Source of the DNA: Brachypodium distachyon
Lineage: Eukaryota > Streptophyta > Magnoliopsida > Poales > Poaceae
Direction: 5' to 3'
NCBI RefSeq assembly: GCF_000005505.3
Contig: NC_016133.3
Span: 48,573,237 to 48,637,236 of the forward strand
DNA length: 64,000 nt
Of this stretch, positions 20,576-32,374 are shown piece by piece. Every line of letters starts with the position of its first letter. The stretch's first letter is position 1. Below the pieces are notes generated by a model. It worked only from the letters and a program-made list of their open reading frames with translations, searched no databases and was not told the DNA's origin. The position numbers and the translations under genes are program-made.

Positions 20576-22609
20576 GTAAATCCATGTGTGATTGTGCAAC
20601 TTGTGCGTGTTTCTCTTCACGTCCTACCTCCTCCGGATCCTCCGTCGTCCATCGGCACCAAGTTAAGCCATCCTATGACATCTGCCGTGACACCACCACG
20701 ACATTTTTGGTCTTTTTTCATGTCAATTCATTTACGAAGCTGTGATTTCACAGTGTGCCTTGCAGTGGGTGTGTCCCCGCCCCAGCCATGAAGTGTACCT
20801 GGGTCATGACATTGGAAAATCGGCCGAATGAGCTATTGTCCATAAAAACGGTCAAAACTTTGGTTTTTCTGCATCCGCCCAAACGGCCACCATTAGAGAG
20901 TGTCACAATATCAGAAAATCAAAACAAAAAAATAACATTAGCAATAATCAATAAAAACGACGATTTTTTTTTGCCAAAATGGACCGAAACCGTGTAATTG
21001 GGGTTCAAGGTGTGCGTTAGGTTTTCCGGTTCGGTTCGATTTGGTTTATATGGTTTTTAGGTTAATACCATTTTTATACTTCGGTTAATCTGGTTACATA
21101 TAAAAATACGGTTCGGTTTCGGTAATAACCAAATTTGACGCGAATTTTTGAGCAACAAATAACGGTTGGTCACACGTAAATTCAAACACCAATATACAAT
21201 ATGTTGTCATGAGCATGTATAATGCTACTGGCTAGCATACTCTGCCAATTGAACATAGTGCACGTATTACTACTAGCATACTCGTCCCAATACCAACAGC
21301 CCAAGGGAAAATATGCCCAAGCCTGGAAACCCGACGATGAACTAGTTAAAAACCTGTTTTCCTTAGTAGAGCAACAAATATTGTTCAGCCCAACTGGCTC
21401 GTCGGTGCAGCAGAGATGTAGAGGTCGGGAGTTTGACTCCCAGTTCCTTCACTGAAAAATAGAAAATCAAATGGTTCCTCTTTCCTAAAACCACACATGA
21501 AAGAGAAGACCGGGAAAACCCTTTCAGGATTTTTTCGGTTTCCGGTTCGGTTTTGCGCGGGGTGAACTGGGGTCATGATATCAAAAAATCGACCGAAAAC
21601 CGAAAGATGTGGACCATAGCCCAAGAAAACAGCCAAAACGTTGGTTTTTCTGCATCGCCAAAACGGCCCAAAAGAGTTTACCAGGTGTCGTGATATCTAA
21701 AAATTGGCTCGAAACCTAAAAAAAAGCGGGCTATAACCCACCAAACAAGCCAAAACAATGATTTTTCTACATCATACTAAAAATTTAGGTAAGCATGTTT
21801 CGAGGTCATTGCATATTTTGACTGAAAATGTTCCTATATATATGTCCTATTGTTGGCTTAAAGGAAAGAAAACTTCAAAACCTATGATTGCTTTTCTACG
21901 ACCAAATATATATCAGTAGAAGTTTTCATGACTTCCTAATGTTGTCACAGCTCGCAAGTAATGATAGATGGCTTTTCTAACCTTCATTCTTCTACATGGT
22001 CTCCTTTTTTTTTAATGTTACAACTCTCGGTCTATCATCTCAAAAAATATGACTGCTCAAGTGTAGGAAGGGAAGGTCGGGTGTAGAAGGACCAAAGCCC
22101 GTAATGGCTCGCAGGCCATGGTCATCACCCCTTAAGTCGTTGGACTGTTTCGTGCTCTGTGTAGCAAGTCGAGCACCGAACAGTGATAGGAAACTGAGAG
22201 GACAGAGTACTGTGCATGTTTTCACACCAAGCAAGTGAGAACATGCCATGCAATATAAGGTTTCATGCGTGCTGTAATAAGTCGATTTGAGCACATAGAC
22301 CAAATCATTGTGTTGATCAGCCAATTGGGCAATATTTGATGATTTGAATGATCCCATGCACACCACCAGGTGTCGACAACTGAGAAGGAAATTATATGCT
22401 CTGTTTTTTAATAGAGTGCAGAGACTGCTTCTGAAGGAGCACGATTTTTGTGACGGAGCTAGCAGGATACAAGAAGCATTTTTTTTGTGCCCGGTCAAAA
22501 GTCAATAGGCCCGGTTGTTGAGTACTTGAGTTGGAAGGTGCCATGCGGATAGATTATCGAGTCTATGATAGTGGACGAAAGGGTACTTCCTGATAAAGTT
22601 TTGAGACCA
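20576..22609. other. Intergenic DNA with dispersed degenerate repeats
   Basis: The first 100 bases or so are probably the rest of the LTR. The remainder is A/T-rich non-coding DNA. It holds three diverged copies of a ~100-base block (near 20805-20895, 21565-21665 and 21690-21770) around aaaacggtcaaaac / ttggtttttctgcatc words. The 152-aa minus-strand frame at 22040-22498 resembles nothing I know. Confidence 0.55.
21385..21460 (+). repeat. Possible tRNA-derived SINE-like fragment
   Basis: A TGGCTCGTCGG word resembles a Pol III A box and, about 38 bases on, GAGTTTGACTCC resembles a B box. There is no foldable complete tRNA, and the A box match is weak. Confidence 0.28.
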
Positions 22610-24263
22610 TCCACCGTTAGATTTTTTTTTCTCTATTCAGAGATAGTCATGTTTTATGAAAAAAGTTTATGTTCAGCAAAATTGATTATGTTTCCTTCTG
22701 AATCCGAAGAATTTAATTTAGATAAGCTTAGTCTTTGACTTTTAATATCAAACATGACTATGCCTTTGAACAAACTGGGGAACTAACGAGTTCGAGAAAC
22801 TGAAAACAAAACCAGCATCTTTTTTAAAAAGGGATAAAGTCAAGGAAATAAGAATTTTTATATAAACATAAATTGAAATATATGGAAATTTCTAAAATAA
22901 AGAAAAGGAAATTTCGAATTGAAATTTAGAAAGATTTACGTGGGGTGGGGGGTAAATTAAAGAAACCCACACATGACTAAAAACATTAAAAAAATCATAC
23001 TTCTATTTTATTTATCCTTTTCATGCTCCTTACAGTCCTCCAAAGGCTATCGCTTTAGACAACAGTAGAGCCATTTGTTTTCTGAAATTTGGACTATTGT
23101 TTATAGATATTTAGATTGAATAATCAAATTTGTATATGTGAATTTATCTAAAATTACCCTATGCTTTTTTATGAAGGTAATTCATATATTCTAATAGTAA
23201 CTAATGGTCAAAGTTATATCTTGGCGAACAGGCCATTGTCCAAAACGACATTTTTTTACAAGACCGTGGGGATATTTAATTTATTTTTATATTTAAATTT
23301 TGGACTTTTTTAATATTTGTCCTAGTTAATTTTATTTTATTTTTCTTTCCCATAATTTGAATATTTTCTTAATTTTCTTAATACTGACAATCCTGGTTTT
23401 TATCTTTTGTTGATTGTGGAAATTTGCCATCGAAAGTTAAGTGTCGATTTTTTTTCTCCAGCGTCAACCAGTTGAGAAGCTAAAATTCCCATACACACCC
23501 CCCACCCCCTCCCTTTTTCTATTCTCAGAAGGTACATTGAGCTTGAAATTCCAAGTCCACGATTCATGGCTGTGGTACATGCAAGTTATTCAATTTGCGG
23601 TACATACGCTTGCACTAATCATCCAAGAAGTAAGAATAGGTTGGAGTTTGGGTTGTCTATTCATCATTGTTTCGCTGTGTGCATCGATTGATGCAGAGAC
23701 CGGGGATCTTTTCACCTTTTTGAAAAAATTGTTTCGCTATGAGATGATGATGGTTGGATGTTAATTCATAGGCTTAAAAATATACAAGTCTTTGACCAAG
23801 AATTACTCTATTAGTACGTGGCTTTTAAGATATGAAATCACAGCTATATGCAGGTACTTTTGATCTAGGAAACAAACTTTATGTCATATAAACTACATAG
23901 TATTTTTTTTTGTCAAAAACTTATCTTAACGAAATTCATATGTCTTATGGTACGGTGGGAATAGGGGAGAGTTAGTAAGATTCTACTAAAATGATAAATA
24001 GGCCTACAAAAATTATCGGAAAAAAAATCTTGCAAATAAAAACTGTTTTCAAAACATAATTGAGACCTCATCGAAGAACAATAGGCTCCGTGGCATCAAA
24101 CCGTATTTTTTCCATCATGGTAATCTACCAAGCTGCAAAGCGCGAGGCAACCAAAAAAGAACACAAACGAGGGTAAGAGGCTAAGAGCCCTGGCAAAAAG
24201 GAATGAAAAGAGAGTGAGCAAGCACAGGATGGTCAGTCTGAGGAATGGCATTCCTCGGTCTTC

Positions 24264-24292
24264 ACCAACCCCATGGCACGCTCGCACCAACC
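24264..24292 (+). promoter_or_regulatory. Two AC-type MYB elements in the second PAL promoter
   Basis: ACCAACC at 24264-24270 and 24286-24292, with the same 22-base spacing as in the first copy, although the DNA between and around has changed. Confidence 0.7.
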
Positions 24293-24415
24293 AGCATTTC
24301 TTTCTACGCACAAAAAATATACAACCGAGAACGCGTCTGAACGTGTTGTTCGTCGATTTGCACACGACACAAGTGCCTCTGCGGAACGTGGAAACAGCCG
24401 TGGGTCGCATTTCCT

Positions 24416-24458
24416 TTGACCAGCTCACAAGTGCTTGAGCTCGCACTGCCTATTTAAA
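24416..24458 (+). promoter_or_regulatory. W-box and TATA-like box, second PAL promoter
   Basis: TTGACC at 24416-24421 and tatttaaa at 24451-24458, in the same order and at the same distance (35 bases) as in copy 1. Confidence 0.68.
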
Positions 24459-24609
24459 CCACACTGTCCTCCCATTTCACTCCAAAATCTTCCAGCAAGC
24501 AACACTCTACCTCGTCGATCTTCACTAGCTTAGCTACTGCTAACAAGCCGTCACACACACAGTGCTCAAATCTCCTTCAGCTTAGCAAATTAGCGCCTCC
24601 TTCTCACCG

Positions 24610-26760
24610 ATGACAATGGCGTCCAAGAATGTCCATGTTTCTGCCGACGGCTATCTCATCCTGTGCCCCGCGACGTCCCAGCACGCCGACCCGCTTAACT
24701 GGGGGAAGGCTGCGGAGGCGCTGACGGGGAGCCACCTGGAGGAGGTGAAGAGGATGGTGGCGGAGTACCGGCAGCCCGTGGTGACGATCGAGGGCGCCAG
24801 CCTGAGCATCGCCAAGGTCGCCGCGGTGGCCGCGGCCGGCGAGGCGCAGGTGCAGCTCGACGAGTCGGCCCGCGAGCGCGTCAAGGCCAGCAGCGACTGG
24901 GTCATGGACAGCATGGCCAACGGCGTCGACAGCTACGGCGTCACCACCGGCTTCGGGGCCACCTCCCACCGGAGGACCAAGGAAGGCGGCGCTCTCCAGA
25001 GGGAGCTCATCAGGTTCCTCAACGCCGGCGCATTCGGCACCGGCTCTGACGGCCACGTTCTGCCCGCAGGTGCCACGCGTGCGGCCATGCTCGTCCGCAT
25101 CAACACCCTCCTGCAAGGATACTCTGGGATCCGCTTCGAGATCCTCGAGGCCATCGCCAAGCTGCTCAACGCCAATGTCACCCCGTGCTTGCCGCTCCGG
25201 GGCACGATCACCGCATCCGGGGACCTGGTCCCGCTATCCTACATTGCTGGCCTCGTCACCGGCCGCGAGAACTCCGTGGCGGTCGCACCTGATGGCAGCA
25301 AGGTGAATGCCGCTGAGGCGTTCAAGATAGCCGGCATCCATGGTGGCTTCTTCGAGCTGCAGCCCAAGGAAGGTCTTGCAATGGTAAACGGCACGGCCGT
25401 GGGTTCTGGCCTTGCGTCGACTGTCCTCTTTGACGCAAATGTTCTTGCGGTCATGGCTGAGGTTATCTCAGCCGTGTTCTGTGAGGTCATGAACGGCAAG
25501 CCGGAGTTCACCGACCACCTGACCCACAAGCTGAAGCACCATCCAGGACAGATAGAGGCTGCCGCCATCATGGAGCACATCCTGGAGGGAAGCTCCTACA
25601 TGAAGCTTGCAAAGAAGCTCGGCGACCTCGACCCACTGATGAAGCCAAAGCAGGACCGGTACGCGCTCCGCACGTCCCCGCAGTGGCTCGGGCCCCAGAT
25701 CGAGGTCATCCGTGCCGCCACCAAGTCCATCGAGCGCGAGATCAACTCCGTCAACGACAACCCGCTCATCGACGTCTCCCGCGGCAAGGCAATCCACGGC
25801 GGAAACTTCCAAGGTACGCCCATCGGCGTGTCCATGGACAACACCCGCCTGGCACTCGCCGCCATCGGCAAGCTCATGTTCGCCCAATTCTCGGAGCTCG
25901 TGAATGATTTCTACAACAACGGCCTGCCGTCCAACCTGTCCGGCGGGCGCAACCCGAGCTTGGACTACGGCTTCAAGGGCGCCGAGATCGCCATGGCCTC
26001 CTACTGCTCTGAGCTGCAGTTCCTGGGGAACCCGGTGACCAACCACGTCCAGAGCGCGGAGCAGCACAACCAGGACGTGAACTCGTTGGGCCTCATCTCC
26101 GCCAGGAAGACCGCCGAGGCCATCGAGATCCTGAAGCTCATGACCTCCACGTTCCTGGTGGCCCTATGCCAGGCCATTGACCTGCGACACATCGAGGAGA
26201 ACGTCAAGAGCGCCGTGACAAGCTGCGTCCGGGCGGTGGCCAAGAAGACCCTGAGCACTAACTCCGCTGGGGGGCTCCACGTGGCCCGCTTCTCCGAGAA
26301 GGATCTGATCCAGGAGATCGACCGAGAGGCGGTCTTCGCGTACGCCGATGACCCGTGCAACCCCAACTACCCGCTGATGAAGAAGCTGCGCGGCGTGCTC
26401 GTGGAGCGCGCGCTGGCCAATGGCGTGGCGGAATTTGACGCGGAGACCTCCGTGTTCGCCAAGGTGGCCAGGTTCGAGGAGGAGCTGCGTGCGGCATTGC
26501 CCGTGGCGGTCGAGGCGGCGCGTGCCGCGGTGGAGAGCGGCACGGCTGAAGCGCCCAACAGGATCGCCGAATGCCGCTCGTACCCTCTGTACCGGTTCGT
26601 GCGCCAGGAGCTCGGCACCGTGTATCTGACCGGCGAGAAGACAAGGTCGCCAGGGGAGGAGCTGAACAAGGTGTTGGTGGCCATCAACCAAGGCAAGCAC
26701 ATCGACCCGCTGCTCGAGTGCCTCAAGGAGTGGAACGGCGAGCCCCTGCCCATTTGCTAA
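24610..26760 (+). CDS. PAL: Phenylalanine ammonia-lyase, copy 2 (716 aa)
   Basis: Same enzyme as copy 1: MIO triad Ala-Ser-Gly at 202-204, catalytic Tyr109, Phe136 at the substrate-selectivity position (PAL type), no intron. From 24678 to the stop it tracks copy 1 at a constant offset of 18337 bases, with no indel and no mismatch found in the stretches compared. The first 23 residues ([20 protein letters not shown] and on) are unlike copy 1 ([18 protein letters not shown]). Two in-frame ATGs lie six bases apart; the second (24616, acaATGG) is in better context and would give 714 residues. The 3' UTR resembles copy 1 but has indels. The distinct leader and promoter may give different expression of nearly the same enzyme. 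Confidence 0.97.
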   Translation: MTMASKNVHVSADGYLILCPATSQHADPLNWGKAAEALTGSHLEEVKRMVAEYRQPVVTIEGASLSIAKVAAVAAAGEAQVQLDESARERVKASSDWVMDSMANGVDSYGVTTGFGATSHRRTKEGGALQRELIRFLNAGAFGTGSDGHVLPAGATRAAMLVRINTLLQGYSGIRFEILEAIAKLLNANVTPCLPLRGTITASGDLVPLSYIAGLVTGRENSVAVAPDGSKVNAAEAFKIAGIHGGFFELQPKEGLAMVNGTAVGSGLASTVLFDANVLAVMAEVISAVFCEVMNGKPEFTDHLTHKLKHHPGQIEAAAIMEHILEGSSYMKLAKKLGDLDPLMKPKQDRYALRTSPQWLGPQIEVIRAATKSIEREINSVNDNPLIDVSRGKAIHGGNFQGTPIGVSMDNTRLALAAIGKLMFAQFSELVNDFYNNGLPSNLSGGRNPSLDYGFKGAEIAMASYCSELQFLGNPVTNHVQSAEQHNQDVNSLGLISARKTAEAIEILKLMTSTFLVALCQAIDLRHIEENVKSAVTSCVRAVAKKTLSTNSAGGLHVARFSEKDLIQEIDREAVFAYADDPCNPNYPLMKKLRGVLVERALANGVAEFDAETSVFAKVARFEEELRAALPVAVEAARAAVESGTAEAPNRIAECRSYPLYRFVRQELGTVYLTGEKTRSPGEELNKVLVAINQGKHIDPLLECLKEWNGEPLPIC

Positions 26761-26986
26761 GCTTATAGTACTAGTACCAAACAATTAAGGAGGAGATCAT
26801 CAGATCAATTAGAAAGCACAGAGATGATCAGTTTTTTTTTTTGTAATGTTAAGGCTCTTAAATTAGTTCTATGTATTCCTGAGCATGGCCTGTCTGTCTA
26901 TCAGGCAGCTGAAGTAAGCTCCAATCTGTAGTTTCCAAGTATCATAATGGATCTTTTTTTTTCTGTAACTGATTTTCCAGTGTTTC

Positions 26987-27700
26987 GCCCGTTCGGCAAC
27001 CCTCCAGATCCTCAAATCCGAAAAATCCGTTCCCAAATCTCAATTCCGTACTCCTCAATCAAAAACTGGATTCCGCAATTTTGTTCGGCTCTCTGCTCCA
27101 CTCCAGTTTCTCAAAGCTGCCGCCACCTCTGGTCTCAAATCTCTGGATCTGCTCGTCGGCGGGAAGAAAAAAGAAAGAGAGATGTGGAGGAACGGGGAGC
27201 ATGACTGGCCGGAATAGAGAGGGATCTAGCCGGAGGGAGGCGGGATAGCGGCGGCGTGTGGCTGAGGCCTGCGCACCTCGCCGTCGACCAACTGCTGCTC
27301 GATCTCCTTAAGGACTCCCAGACCGCAGACTCCCTGGAAGGAATAGAGAAGGACCTCGCCTGAGGCGGACGGGATACCGGCGGCGTCTGGCAGGTCTCGT
27401 GCAGATTAGCGGCGGGGCGGGATGGAGGCTGCAAGGTGGGAGATGGAGGCATCGTGGTGAGGAGGAAGCAGCACGATGGGGATAGGAGAGAAAAACGGTT
27501 CGGCGCTCGTAGTGGCAAATGGCGCGTAAATAAGCCCAAACTCTTTCTTTTGCAAGAGCCGGAACCGCAAAACAGTCGCTCCGAGAAAATGAACTACAGA
27601 CAACCGCGCTCCGCACAACGATTCCACGGAGTTTTTCCGTTCGGCCTAGCTCCACCAGATCTGCACGGGGAGTTCGGAGCCGGAGGGCTGCCGAACGGGC
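26987..27700. mobile_element. Putative short TIR element
   Basis: Ends are inverted copies: gcccgttcggcaaccctcc at 26987 and its complement with one change ending at 27700. The left end coincides with the point where similarity to copy A stops. The interior is GC-rich with no convincing gene. No target-site duplication is visible, so the superfamily is open. Confidence 0.5.
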
Positions 27701-27939
27701 CCGAATCGATGAAAGGAGCATTGCTCCTGGTTTCATTAAGGAAACCAGAGTTGTAACATAGATGTTTTTAGCAGAAAAGAAAATACAGTCCTCCATCAAC
27801 TGACAACCGCGGTGATCTAAAAACATCTACTTAGCTATTACAGTCTCAAAGAGCAACCCCAGCTCAACATAAAGTCTTCTGAAACATCCAGAGTTATACG
27901 ACTCATCCGTCTCCGAGACGTTTGGTCATCGGACTCCAA

Positions 27940-28358
27940 CCAAACCAAGCATGGAATACTTCTACAGCTACCCATTGCAAGCTTATCAACCACCAACTTC
28001 AGCTTTCAATGGGTCAAGAGGCCTGCTGTTCGGTCACTTTTCAACCTCTCTCTTTGGCGAATCTGGAAGCTGCGGAACGCTTGCATCTTCGAGGACGCCT
28101 CTCCGTGTGCGGCTCGTCTTGTCGAGGAGATTTTGTGAAGGCAGACCTGTGGCGGGCCACGGGCGCGCCATCTTGACCACCTCCCTCTTCACGCCCGCCC
28201 CCCTGACTTTGCCTCTTTTGCCCCCCCCCCCCTATAGTTTTGTTCCTTGTTCTTTTCTTTCTTTTTCTTTTTGAGTCCCCTTGGGGCTCCTTTGTTGCCT
28301 GTTTGTACTTGCACTTCTTGCGTCTTCTTCTTAATGGCGGCGTGTTCGAGAAAACTTC
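27940..28358 (+). pseudogene. LINE 3' fragment (end of ORF2 and tail)
   Basis: One frame near 28045-28135 reads SLWRIWKLRNACIFEDASPC, the hallmark end of plant LINE zf-RVT regions. It is followed by a T/C-rich 3' UTR and the tail cttcttaat then ggcgtgttcgagaaaa near 28330-28358. It is heavily 5'-truncated. The DNA between 27700 and 27940 has no recognisable gene. Confidence 0.65.
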
Positions 28359-28590
28359 AGCTTTCCTCTGTCACCACGCTTCTGAAGTCCACCCCAGAAT
28401 GATAACCAATGACACATAGAGAAGATAGCATTAATAGGATCTTTTTTGACCCGAACTACAGCCGGCGTTAGCCGGCCTGCACAACTTTTATTAAACCAAA
28501 ACTGACTTTACAAAAAGAAGGGGGATTTACAAGGGGAGATGGAGAGTTACAACCTTGTAGCAAGGTGAGACAACATAGTAGCCCAGTCGT

Positions 28591-31500
28591 TCATAAGATT
28601 TTTTTCCGAAGACATCTGTGAGACCAAAGGGAGACATCCGAAGCACACCGGGAGATGACTAAGGAAGGATCTTCGAGTACATCATTGAAAACCAAGGCAT
28701 TCCGTCGTTTCCAAATATTCCAGAGAACAGCCAACAGAACGGTGCCGTGGATCTTGTCGGGAGGCCGTCGATCGGTGGCCAGAGTGACCAAGTTATGGCA
28801 GTTTGAGGCGTCCGGGTGAAGAGATTGTAGTTCCGTCCAAATATGTCGAATAAAGCTGCAAGAGAGGAGCATGTGTTCCGTAGTTTCTGGTAGGTCGCAG
28901 AAGTTGCATTTGTCAGAGCCGGTCAAACCCCGTCGAAAACGCCGATCATTGGTGTAGAGGCGGTTCTTGCAAGCCAGCCACATGAAGATCCGGCAACGGT
29001 TGGGAGCAAAGTTAGCCCAGACAGCGGAGGCCGCCGGGTCGCAACTTTTATCCTCAAAGCAAGCCGAGTATGCAGATTTCGTGGAGAGGGGTTTGCCGTC
29101 CAGTCTGCCCAGACGTGTGTCCTTGTCCTGTAAATTCAAAACCACGGTCGACAACAAAATTTGCAAGTCGCCATATTCGCGTAGCGCGGCCTGGGAAAGT
29201 CATGGTTGGAAAGTCGTGAGGCCGTCAAAAGAGAGCAAAGCCACGGCCACTGAGATGTTGGGGCGAAGAGAGTGTGAGAACAGCGAAGGGAAGTGGGAGG
29301 CCAGCGTGTCATCACCTAACCACAAATCAAGCCAGAAGGAGGTGGAGAGTCCGTTGCCGATATTAACCTTAGTAAGATTTCGAAAAAGCTCAAGACTCGC
29401 GACAAGGTCCTTCCAAACATAGGAATCAAGGTTGTTTGGATCTCCCAAATCTCGGCCAGTGGACCAACCGTAAGACGACGCGAAACGTTGTTCCCAGGGT
29501 GGCGCTCCTATTTTTTCTAGATGCTTAAGAAGAAGGCAAATATTATGGGTGCGAAGGCACCTGAAGCCTAACCCACCCTTGTCGGTTGGAGCACAAACTT
29601 CGTCCCAAGCGACCTTGCAGTTTCTCCCGTTAGCATTTTCCTCCCCGGTCCAAAAGAAGGCCCCTACAACGTTTGTCGATTTCCGGGATCGTGCCCATTG
29701 GAAGCAGAGTGGCCCCCATCATGTAGGTAGGCAAGGATCTAAGCACCGATTTAACCAGGGTTGCCCTACCCCAATGGACAAAATTTTCCCTTTCCACCCA
29801 GCCAGCCGGCGGTCCACCTTATCGATGAGAGGGCGGAAGGCCGAAAGACGTAGTTTGTGAGTAGACAAAGGGAGCCCTAGATAAGTTTGAGGGAAGTTAG
29901 AGATCTGGCATCCAAAGATATCTGCCATTGATCGCGCCACCTGCGGATCGACATGAATAGGTGCAAAGGTGCTTTTGTGGAAGTTGATGAGCAGGCCAGT
30001 GGCCGCAGAAAAATCGTCTAGGACCCCACGAAGATGAGAAAGTTGATCGAGGCCTGAAGAATAATCAACATATCGTCGGCATATTGAAGCACCGGACAAG
30101 GTAAGGAATCGTCGATGGGGTGGGAGATAAGGCCATCGGCAGAGGCCGCAGGAAGGAGACGCTGCAAAACATCGGCGACAAGGATGAAAAGGAAAGGGGA
30201 GAGGGGGTCTCCTTGGCGTAAGCCCCTCCGACATTGAATCCAAGGCCCGGGAGTCCCATTCAGAAGAACTGCAGATTGGCTTAAAGCGTTGAGGTCATCT
30301 ATCCAAGAGCACCATTTTTTAGGGAAACCCTTTGCGTGAAGAATTTTTGAAGGGCTACCCAAGAAACAGAATCAAACGCTTTTTGGAAGTCTAACTTGAG
30401 TACAATCGAAGGGAGTTTCCTTTTGTGGCAAGATTGAACGATATCCGCAGCGTAAATAAAATTTTCGGAAATGCTTCGCCTTTGGATAAACGCGGTTTTA
30501 TCAAGATGAATGAGAGAGGGGATGAGGGGGCGTAACCGGATGGCTAGACATTTGGACGCAATTTTAAGACAGCAATTTTGTAGGGAGACAGGACGGAAGT
30601 TTTCAAGGGATGCGGCTCCCTGCTTCTTAGGGATTAGAACAATATAGGCCTTGTTAATACATCTTAAGTCTACCGATCGCGAGAAGAAGCAGGAAAGAAT
30701 TGTAGGTCTGAATTGACTAAGGGCCAAATTTAAAAAAAAAAAAGCCGGGCCGAAGCCATCGGGGCCAGGGCTGGAATGATCGTCCATGGAAAGCAGGCAA
30801 TCCTTAATCTCCTGAGCAGAAAAAGGAGCAACGAAAGATTGGGCTTGCGAAAGATTGAGGCTAGAGGAACCAAGTAGATTAGGAAGGTCGAACCGGAAGT
30901 CTGATGAGCCCGAGACCCCCAAAATGGAGGAGAAATTGTCTTTGAGAATAGCTTGTTTACCATCGTGAGAGGAGACGACTTCCTCCTGGATGTCAAGAGA
31001 ATTGATCTGATTTTTCCGTAGCCGGATGGAAGCGCAGGTATGGAAGTAGGCTGAATTCTCATCCCCGAGCTCGCAATCTTTGATCTTTGCGCGTTGCCTC
31101 CAATAGCTAGCCTTTAGCGCATTGTGCCTGTGCAGGGATAGCTTGACCGCCGTGCGGAGTGATAGCTCGCCGGAAGAGAGGGACCTTGATTCTTCTACCT
31201 TGTCAAGGAAGGAAATAACCGTTTGACAATTTAAGGCAAGCGTTGCCGGCGACCTGGTGAACCGACACCACTTCTTGGTTTCCTCCCTGATTCGCTTGAG
31301 CCGTCGACAAAGAAGCCTCGGTTGGCCACGAAAGGCGTGAGAAGGCCCGAAACTGTGCCAAACCCTCTGGACCAATTGACTGAACGCACAATTGCAAAGG
31401 AGCTGGTTGTCAAACCGAAAGATTGACAAAATAGGGATGTCCGAGGAAACGGAGAGGACAATAGGAACGTGGTCCGACGTCGAACGCGGGAGGAAGGAAA

Positions 31501-32149
31501 GAGTTGAATTAGGAAGGAGATTGTTCCACTGCAAGTTAACAAAGGTGCGGTCCAACCTAACCAGGATCGGAGAGGACTGTTGGTTGGTCCAAGTGAATTT
31601 CCGGCCGAGAAGAGGGATCTCAATGAGGTGGAGCGAGTTGAGACAAGCAGAGAACCGCGCCGCTTCTGAAGCGTTGAAGTTTTGATTTGAACGATCGTCC
31701 GACCGCAGGATCTGGTTGAAGTCACCGATAAGAGCCCATGCGCGGCAATCCGTTGACTGATAGAAACAAGTTCATCTAAAAAGGCCTGCTTGTCCTCGGG
31801 ATCGCACGGCCCATACACGTTAGTTAGGGTGAAGGAAAAATCGAAGGCCCGTGAAGAGAAACAACAGGAGAGGGAGAAAGGGAGACGGGCCAAAACTGAG
31901 CAGGCCCAGTCATCATCATTCCAGGCCGTTAGCAGGCCACCCGAAGATCCGTCTGAAGGAGAGAAAAAAAAAGGAACGACAAGCAGGAGGAAGAAAGGAA
32001 GCCGCCTTAAAGACAGGGATTTCTGTGAATTTTGTTTCCTGGAGGCAGCTAATCGAAGCAGAGACCAGGGCCGCTCGGACATCGATACATTTTTTGGGGC
32101 GCCCAAGACCCCGCACATTCCAAGAGGTAATAGGAAACTTTCTAATCAT
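28591..32149 (-). pseudogene. LINE ORF2: endonuclease, reverse transcriptase, zf-RVT
   Basis: The start near 32149 encodes ITSWNVRGLG and SCLQETKF, typical of AP-endonuclease-type nucleases. The RT follows (SPGPDGFGPAFF, AYIVLIPKKQGAASLENFRP, LKLDFQKAFDSVSW), with the active-site motif QYADDMLIILQ near 30065-30100 in a shifted frame. TYLGLPLSTHKLRLS lies near 29880. The C-terminal zf-RVT (STKSAYSACFED, CRIFMWLACKNRLYT, CNFCDLPETTEHMLLSC) ends at 28591. The pieces lie in several frames (breaks near 32100, 31550, 30300 and 29700 among others). In active elements it nicks target DNA and copies the RNA there. Confidence 0.88.
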
Positions 32150-32374
32150 GGGAGCGCTTGAAGCACCAAGTCTCGTACAAAAGAAATAGATAAAGACTGG
32201 ACCCCGTAGGGAGTTCTGAAACTAACTGAACCGACCACCCTATCTTAGAATAAGACGACTTAAAAGCAGGCTCGCTACTTGACCCGAAAAGACTAGACGA
32301 CGGATAGAAGACATCGATAAGAAGAAAAGTACAAGGATAAGCAAAAAGATACACGTGCCAACTGAGACACAACA

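Larger units (their letters stand above)
22610..26985 (+). repeat. Segmental duplication copy B (contains second PAL gene)
   Basis: Matches copy A block by block from upstream of the gene to the 3' UTR. Similarity to copy A stops at ccagtgttt (26978-26986), exactly where a TIR element begins. The rest of the duplicated 3' flank reappears 9.5 kb away at 36496-36620. Confidence 0.8.

Noticed and set aside
22040..22498. 152-aa minus-strand frame
   Set aside because: No motif, no splice context, and composition of ordinary intergenic DNA.
27308..27826. 172-aa minus-strand frame
   Set aside because: It crosses the end of the putative TIR element and is Ser/Arg/Leu-rich without a recognisable domain.
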